From: SIG455 sp045646385
GTDB lineage: Bacteria > Bacillota > Clostridia > UMGS1810
DNA length: 64,000 nucleotides
Direction: 5' to 3'
Assembly: GCA_045646385.1 (NCBI GenBank)
Contig: JAZRKQ010000027.1
Location: 1 to 64,000 of the forward strand
The stretch's first letter is position 1, and every line of letters begins with the position of its first letter. The notes beneath the pieces were generated by a model. The model ran no database searches. It worked only from the letters and a program-made list of their open reading frames with translations, and had not been told where the DNA came from. A program made the translations under genes and the position numbers. Of this stretch, positions 60,667 to 64,000 are shown in pieces.

Positions 60667-62064
60667 TTAGTTCACCTCGATTACATCGTCAGGTTTGAGT
60701 TGGGACAAGAGAGCCACAGTCTCTATGTGGGATGTTTGAGGGAAAAGGTCTACAGCAGCAACTTTTTTCAGTTTATAGCCGTATTGCTTTAGTTCCTCTA
60801 TATCTCGTGCTAATGTTGCACTGTTACACGAAACATATACTAATCTTTCAGGTGAAATGTTGTTGATAAGTTTTAAAAGATCAACATCACAGCCTTTTCT
60901 GGGTGGGTCTACTACAACAACATCTGCTTTTATGCCGTTTGCCATAAGTTTATCGACAACTTCTGCACAATCACCGGCATAGAACTCAGCATTTTCAATA
61001 TTATTTATACGTGCATTTTCTTTTGCATTTTCAACTGCATCGTCAACTATTTCAACTCCGTAAACTTTGGCAGCATTACGTGCCATAAACAGAGATATGC
61101 TGCCCACACCGCAATAAAGGTCAAATACGGTTTCCTTACCCTTAAGGCAAGCGTATTCAAGTGCTTTTGTATACAGTTTTTCTGTCTGCGGAGCATTCAC
61201 CTGAAAGAAACTGTTGGGCGATACATTAAAGCGTAAATCACCCAAAGTAAGTTCAAGTCTGTCTTTACCCCACAGCAAAATATTATCATACCCCAAAACA
61301 ACATTATCTCTGCGAAGATTTATATTCTGTATAATACCAACAACGCCATCGATTGAGGTAAGTTTTTTAATAAGTTGTTCTTTTAAAGGCACCTCTTTTT
61401 TACTGTTTGTAACTATCACCGCCATAATCTCACCTTTTTGAGATGCTCGTACATATATATGGCGAACTGTGCCTTTGCCGTTTTTTTCGTCATAAACAGA
61501 AATTTTATTTTCGTTTATATACTCCAGCACCGCTTCGGCAACACGGTTTATTTTCTCATTCTGTATTTTACAATCACTGCACTTTACAACTCTATGGCTT
61601 GCAGGAGCATAAAATCCGTAAACTGCGCTTTCGCCCTCCATAGCAAGCGGAAATTGTGCTTTGTTCCGGTAGTTATACTCAGATGAACCTATAATTCCGT
61701 CAAATTCATAATCTCTATCTTCTAAATGCGCAATTTTTCTTAAATTATTAATCACAGTATTTGATTTAACAGAAAGTTGTTTTTCGTAATTCACGTGCAT
61801 CATTGTGCAACCACCACACTTGCCGAATGACGAACATTCAGGGACACGTCTGATGGCAGACGGTGATACAATTTCCTCTATCTTACCAAACGCATAATTT
61901 TTATTTGCTTTTAGTATACGTATTTTTGCTCTGTCACCTTCAGCGGCATAACGCACAAAGACAGGGTATCCATCTACTTTGGCAATACCTTCGCCTTCAA
62001 ATCCGGTGCTTTCTATATCGGCTTCTATAATATCATTTTTACGCAAAATATCACTCAACCCCAT
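60667..62064 (-). CDS. rlmD: 23S rRNA (uracil-5)-methyltransferase RlmD-type
   Basis: Methylates a uridine of 23S rRNA. 465 residues: TRAM domain at 1-60, [4Fe-4S] cysteines in CSSFGKCGGCTMMH and KCSDC, SAM motif TVFDLYCGVGSISLFMA near 300, VVVDPPRKGCD and the catalytic Cys with LVYVSCNSATLARD. The C-terminus ends at HIETVALLSQLKPDD... and a few residues, just where the extension of homologues would begin. Start ATG 62064 has no strong ribosome site. Could be RlmCD, modifying U747 also. Confidence 0.93.
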   Translation of the reverse strand: MGLSDILRKNDIIEADIESTGFEGEGIAKVDGYPVFVRYAAEGDRAKIRILKANKNYAFGKIEEIVSPSAIRRVPECSSFGKCGGCTMMHVNYEKQLSVKSNTVINNLRKIAHLEDRDYEFDGIIGSSEYNYRNKAQFPLAMEGESAVYGFYAPASHRVVKCSDCKIQNEKINRVAEAVLEYINENKISVYDEKNGKGTVRHIYVRASQKGEIMAVIVTNSKKEVPLKEQLIKKLTSIDGVVGIIQNINLRRDNVVLGYDNILLWGKDRLELTLGDLRFNVSPNSFFQVNAPQTEKLYTKALEYACLKGKETVFDLYCGVGSISLFMARNAAKVYGVEIVDDAVENAKENARINNIENAEFYAGDCAEVVDKLMANGIKADVVVVDPPRKGCDVDLLKLINNISPERLVYVSCNSATLARDIEELKQYGYKLKKVAAVDLFPQTSHIETVALLSQLKPDDVIEVN

Positions 62065-62146
62065 TCATATTAATTATATAACTCGTGTCATGATTTGTCA
62101 AATCAAAAGGTAACAAAAGATCTTTATAAAGAATATTATATACGGA

Positions 62147-62193
62147 GTGTCATTGCATAATATGCATGACACCTAAAGATGCTTTGAGCATCT
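62147..62193 (+). other. Two hairpins in the leader of the cotJ operon
   Basis: GTGTCAT and ATGACAC with GCAT/ATGC form a bulged stem (62147-62172), and AGATGC-TTTGA-GCATCT a second (62177-62193), just before the cotJA ribosome site. The role could be mRNA stability; a sporulation promoter must lie upstream of or in this region. Confidence 0.45.
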
Positions 62194-62220
62194 GCTTTAA
62201 AATCCGGAGGTGCTATAAAA

Positions 62221-62406
62221 GTGAAAAATATACAGTATATGCCCGATAACCCTATGTACGGAATTTCTTATGTGCCATATTCTAAATTTGATGATTTGTA
62301 TCCGGTGTGCAAAGCGTTGGACAGAGGCACTATGTTTAAAGTGCTCGATATCCCCTTTTCCACTTATGCAAATATAAACATTATGAATCCATTCCGTTCA
62401 AAGTGA
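62221..62406 (+). CDS. cotJA: Spore coat protein CotJA
   Basis: 61 residues. YVPYSKFDDLYPVCKALDRG and TMFKVLDIPFS match the CotJA family. Start is GTG 62221 behind GGAGGTG. It is the first gene of cotJA-cotJB-cotJC, expressed in the mother cell under SigE in Bacillus. CotJA helps CotJC assemble into the inner coat. Confidence 0.87.
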   Translation: MKNIQYMPDNPMYGISYVPYSKFDDLYPVCKALDRGTMFKVLDIPFSTYANINIMNPFRSK

Positions 62407-62421
62407 TTTAAGGAGGTTGCC

Positions 62422-62922
62422 ATGAGATATCGTAACAGCGAATGCTGCGTTACTCCAGAAGAAATAGCCCAAACTGAGGCTATGCCAAACTGCAACTGGA
62501 ATGCACGTGACGGCTGGAATATGCGTGAGAAAAAATACGAAAAAGACGACGACAACTGGTACAGACGTAACAGGAATGATGACACTTGGAAAGACAAAGA
62601 TAAATGCGATGATATGTGGAAGGATAAATGCGATAACAAATGGGACGATAAGGACAAATGTGATTACGACAATAACTACAGCGAAGATATAAAACGCAGA
62701 TTGTCAGAGTTGCAATTTGCCGCTATTGACCTTAATCTGTTTTTAGACACTCATCCTTGTGATAAAGAAGCACTTGAAATGTTTAAAAAAATTACCAAAA
62801 CCATTGAATCTGTTAAGATGGACTATGTACGCAAGTACGGTCCTTTAAAAGCAGGCGATTCTGCCGGCGATGTGCCTTTCCAGTGGGCATCGGGCGAATT
62901 TAAATGGCCTTGGGAAAAGTAA
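62422..62922 (+). CDS. cotJB: CotJB with long charged N-terminal extension
   Basis: 166 residues, about twice the usual CotJB. Residues about 85-166 are the CotJB domain (LQFAAIDLNLFLDTHPCDKEAL and YVRKYGPLKAGDSAGD, ending in FKWPWEK). Residues 1-85 are a low-complexity tract rich in Asp, Lys, Trp, Asn and Cys with the repeated unit CDDMWKDK/CDNKWDDK. The extension is in frame, has normal codons and keeps the AAGGAGG site, so it is real. It may bind metal or crosslink in the coat. Confidence 0.88.
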   Translation: MRYRNSECCVTPEEIAQTEAMPNCNWNARDGWNMREKKYEKDDDNWYRRNRNDDTWKDKDKCDDMWKDKCDNKWDDKDKCDYDNNYSEDIKRRLSELQFAAIDLNLFLDTHPCDKEALEMFKKITKTIESVKMDYVRKYGPLKAGDSAGDVPFQWASGEFKWPWEK

Positions 62923-62944
62923 TATAAGGAGGAGTGTGTAGATT

Positions 62945-63532
62945 ATGTTTATGTATGAAAAAAAATTGATTTATCCTGTTAAGATAAAAAATCCAAATCC
63001 ACAACTTGCAAAATTTATTATAAGCCAGTACGGTGGACCAAATGGTGAACTCGCTGCTTCTCTCAGATATTTAAGCCAGCGTTTTTCAATGCCGACGCCT
63101 GAAACAAAAGCAATCCTTAACGACATTGGAACGGAAGAACTTTCGCACCTTGAGATGGTAGGTGCTATTGTTTATCAACTTACACGTGGAATAGACTCTG
63201 ATGACGTTAAAAAAAGCGGTTTTGGTGACTACTTTATGAACCATTCTACCGCCGTATATCCTGCAAACTCTACGGGGGTACCTTTTGATGCTACTGCTAT
63301 CAACGTAACCGGTGATGTTATTGCAGACCTTACCGAAGACCTTGGTGCAGAGCAGAAAGCACGTCTTGTATACGACAATATTCTGCGCCTTGCAGACGAC
63401 CCCGATGTACGTGAGCCGATTAAATTCCTCCGTGCAAGAGAGGTTGTGCACTTCCAAAGATTTGGCGAGGCATTACGCCTAGTTGAAGATGAACTTCGTC
63501 AAAAAGTTAAAGGCACAGGTATGAAAATGTAA
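62945..63532 (+). CDS. cotJC: CotJC, manganese-catalase-type spore coat protein
   Basis: 195 residues of the dimanganese catalase family. QYGGPNGELAASLRYLSQRF and IGTEELSHLEMVGAIVYQL carry the first Glu and Glu-x-x-His ligands, and REVVHFQRFGEALRL the second pair. May protect spores against peroxide; in B. subtilis it is a coat component. ATG 62945 or 62951, both after AAGGAGGAG. Confidence 0.95.
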   Translation: MFMYEKKLIYPVKIKNPNPQLAKFIISQYGGPNGELAASLRYLSQRFSMPTPETKAILNDIGTEELSHLEMVGAIVYQLTRGIDSDDVKKSGFGDYFMNHSTAVYPANSTGVPFDATAINVTGDVIADLTEDLGAEQKARLVYDNILRLADDPDVREPIKFLRAREVVHFQRFGEALRLVEDELRQKVKGTGMKM

Positions 63533-63536
63533 ACGT

Positions 63537-63566
63537 AAAAAGGCGATGAATTTTCATCGCCTTTTT
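63537..63566. terminator. Bidirectional terminator after cotJC
   Basis: AAAAAGGCGATGAA and its complement with a two-base loop; A and T runs on both sides suit both convergent genes. Confidence 0.88.
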
Positions 63567-63567
63567 A

Positions 63568-64000
63568 TTATTTTATAACACATTTTTTACTTTGGATAAG
63601 GTACACAATTTTAGCAAGAATTTTGTCAGACAATAAGTGCCGAAGGAATACAGCAATTTTCATAAGCACGCCGGGAACGATAATTTGCTTACCGGAAAAC
63701 ATCTTCTCTATTGCATATTCTGCAACATCACGACTTGTAAGAACTATTTTTTTACCACCTTTTTCGGTTGCTTTGCCAAAGTTTACTTTTGCTACATCTG
63801 CAAAACCCGTATGAACAGGGCCGGGGCAAAGCACACTTACTTTCACATTGCTTTTATCATTACGCAACTCCTCTGCCAAAGCCTGAGAAAGCCTGAGAAC
63901 ATAAGATTTAGAAGCATAATATGCTCCAAAAAGAGGACCGGGGAAAAAAGCCGCCAATGATGCTACATTCAAAATATACCCGCTATTTCGATTTTTAAAT
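63568..64000 (-). CDS. Short-chain dehydrogenase/reductase, 5' end outside the window
   Basis: C-terminal 144 residues of a classical SDR. The frame stays open to the window edge (GYILNVASLAAFFPGP). The catalytic YxxxK is YYASK, preceded by the conserved NVAS Ser region, and followed by VLCPGPVHTGF for NAD(P) binding. The C-terminal end FLRHLLSDKILAKIVYLIQ may contact the membrane. The N-terminal dinucleotide-binding motif is missing only because of the edge. Confidence 0.92.
   Translation of the reverse strand, partial: FKNRNSGYILNVASLAAFFPGPLFGAYYASKSYVLRLSQALAEELRNDKSNVKVSVLCPGPVHTGFADVAKVNFGKATEKGGKKIVLTSRDVAEYAIEKMFSGKQIIVPGVLMKIAVFLRHLLSDKILAKIVYLIQSKKCVIK

Noticed and set aside
62131..62163. 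SigE promoter GAATATT ... CATAATAT for cotJA
   Set aside because: The distance between the boxes is about 18 bases, too long for the SigE consensus of about 14, so I do not claim it.
1..64000. tRNA genes, CRISPR arrays and riboswitches
   Set aside because: I looked for T-loop signatures, regularly spaced repeats and conserved aptamer cores in the gaps and found none I could support; a model-based scan would be decisive.

Overview
The window reads as a chromosomal segment of a spore-forming member of the Clostridia (Firmicutes), probably an anaerobic gut-type lineage. The reasons are an AT-rich genome with strong AGGAGG-type ribosome sites, a cotJA-cotJB-cotJC spore-coat operon, spoVT, a Spo0A effector-domain protein, a ctsR-mcsA-mcsB-clpC heat-shock operon, type III glutamine synthetase, and the electron-bifurcating transhydrogenase NfnAB. 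I cannot name the species. No tRNA, rRNA operon, prophage or CRISPR array was seen.

Layout. 0-5.3 kb: gap (cut by the window edge), a cyclophilin lipoprotein, a beta-propeller/DUF4397 gene pair, the RNase P RNA and a Nif3 protein. 5.3-13.5 kb: a leftward run of a small Cys-rich protein, a methionine gamma-lyase-like PLP enzyme, three tandem M42 aminopeptidases, murD, a TauE/SafE transporter split by one in-frame stop, tcdA, a probable 6S RNA, DUF1292 and ruvX. 13.6-16.4 kb: nth, an M24 aminopeptidase, efp and an Asp/Cys-rich protein. 16.4-22.8 kb: a radical SAM gene separated by a MITE-like element from a vitamin B6 kinase/ECF transporter pair, then an MBOAT O-acyltransferase flanked by two DHHW proteins. 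22.9-25.2 kb: a DD-carboxypeptidase homologue without its catalytic residues, then acpP and rnc. 25.4-34 kb: Na/Pi cotransporter, glnN, a VOC protein, an orphan Spo0A DNA-binding domain, a NodB deacetylase and nfnAB.

34-42 kb: a divergent small-regulator locus with repeated AACTCAA sites, nagB, and a surface-polysaccharide operon (murJ, O-antigen ligase-like polymerase, glycosyltransferase, two DUF4330 proteins), plus ireB. 42.3-46.5 kb: a rightward accessory cluster of small enzymes. 46.5-49.2 kb: luxS and mtnN with a TupA-like ATP-grasp gene. 49.3-54.1 kb: the CtsR regulon operon with its operator visible. 54.15-54.43 kb: an AT-rich stretch followed by six DnaA-box-like sequences, far from any dnaA gene in view. 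54.5-57.4 kb: an HTH-serine dehydratase fusion, an AraC regulator and spoVT. 57.5-60.7 kb: a Gtr-type glycosylation cassette whose gtrA is broken, and a decayed tail of rlmD. 62-64 kb: the cotJ operon and the end of an SDR gene.

The most unusual items are the DnaA-box cluster, the MITE sitting in the stop codon of a transporter gene inside a former operon, the XRE-serine dehydratase fusion, the pseudo-DD-carboxypeptidase, the stop-separated TauE/SafE halves and the twin-XRE locus. I did not find a clearly new multi-gene defence or biosynthetic system.
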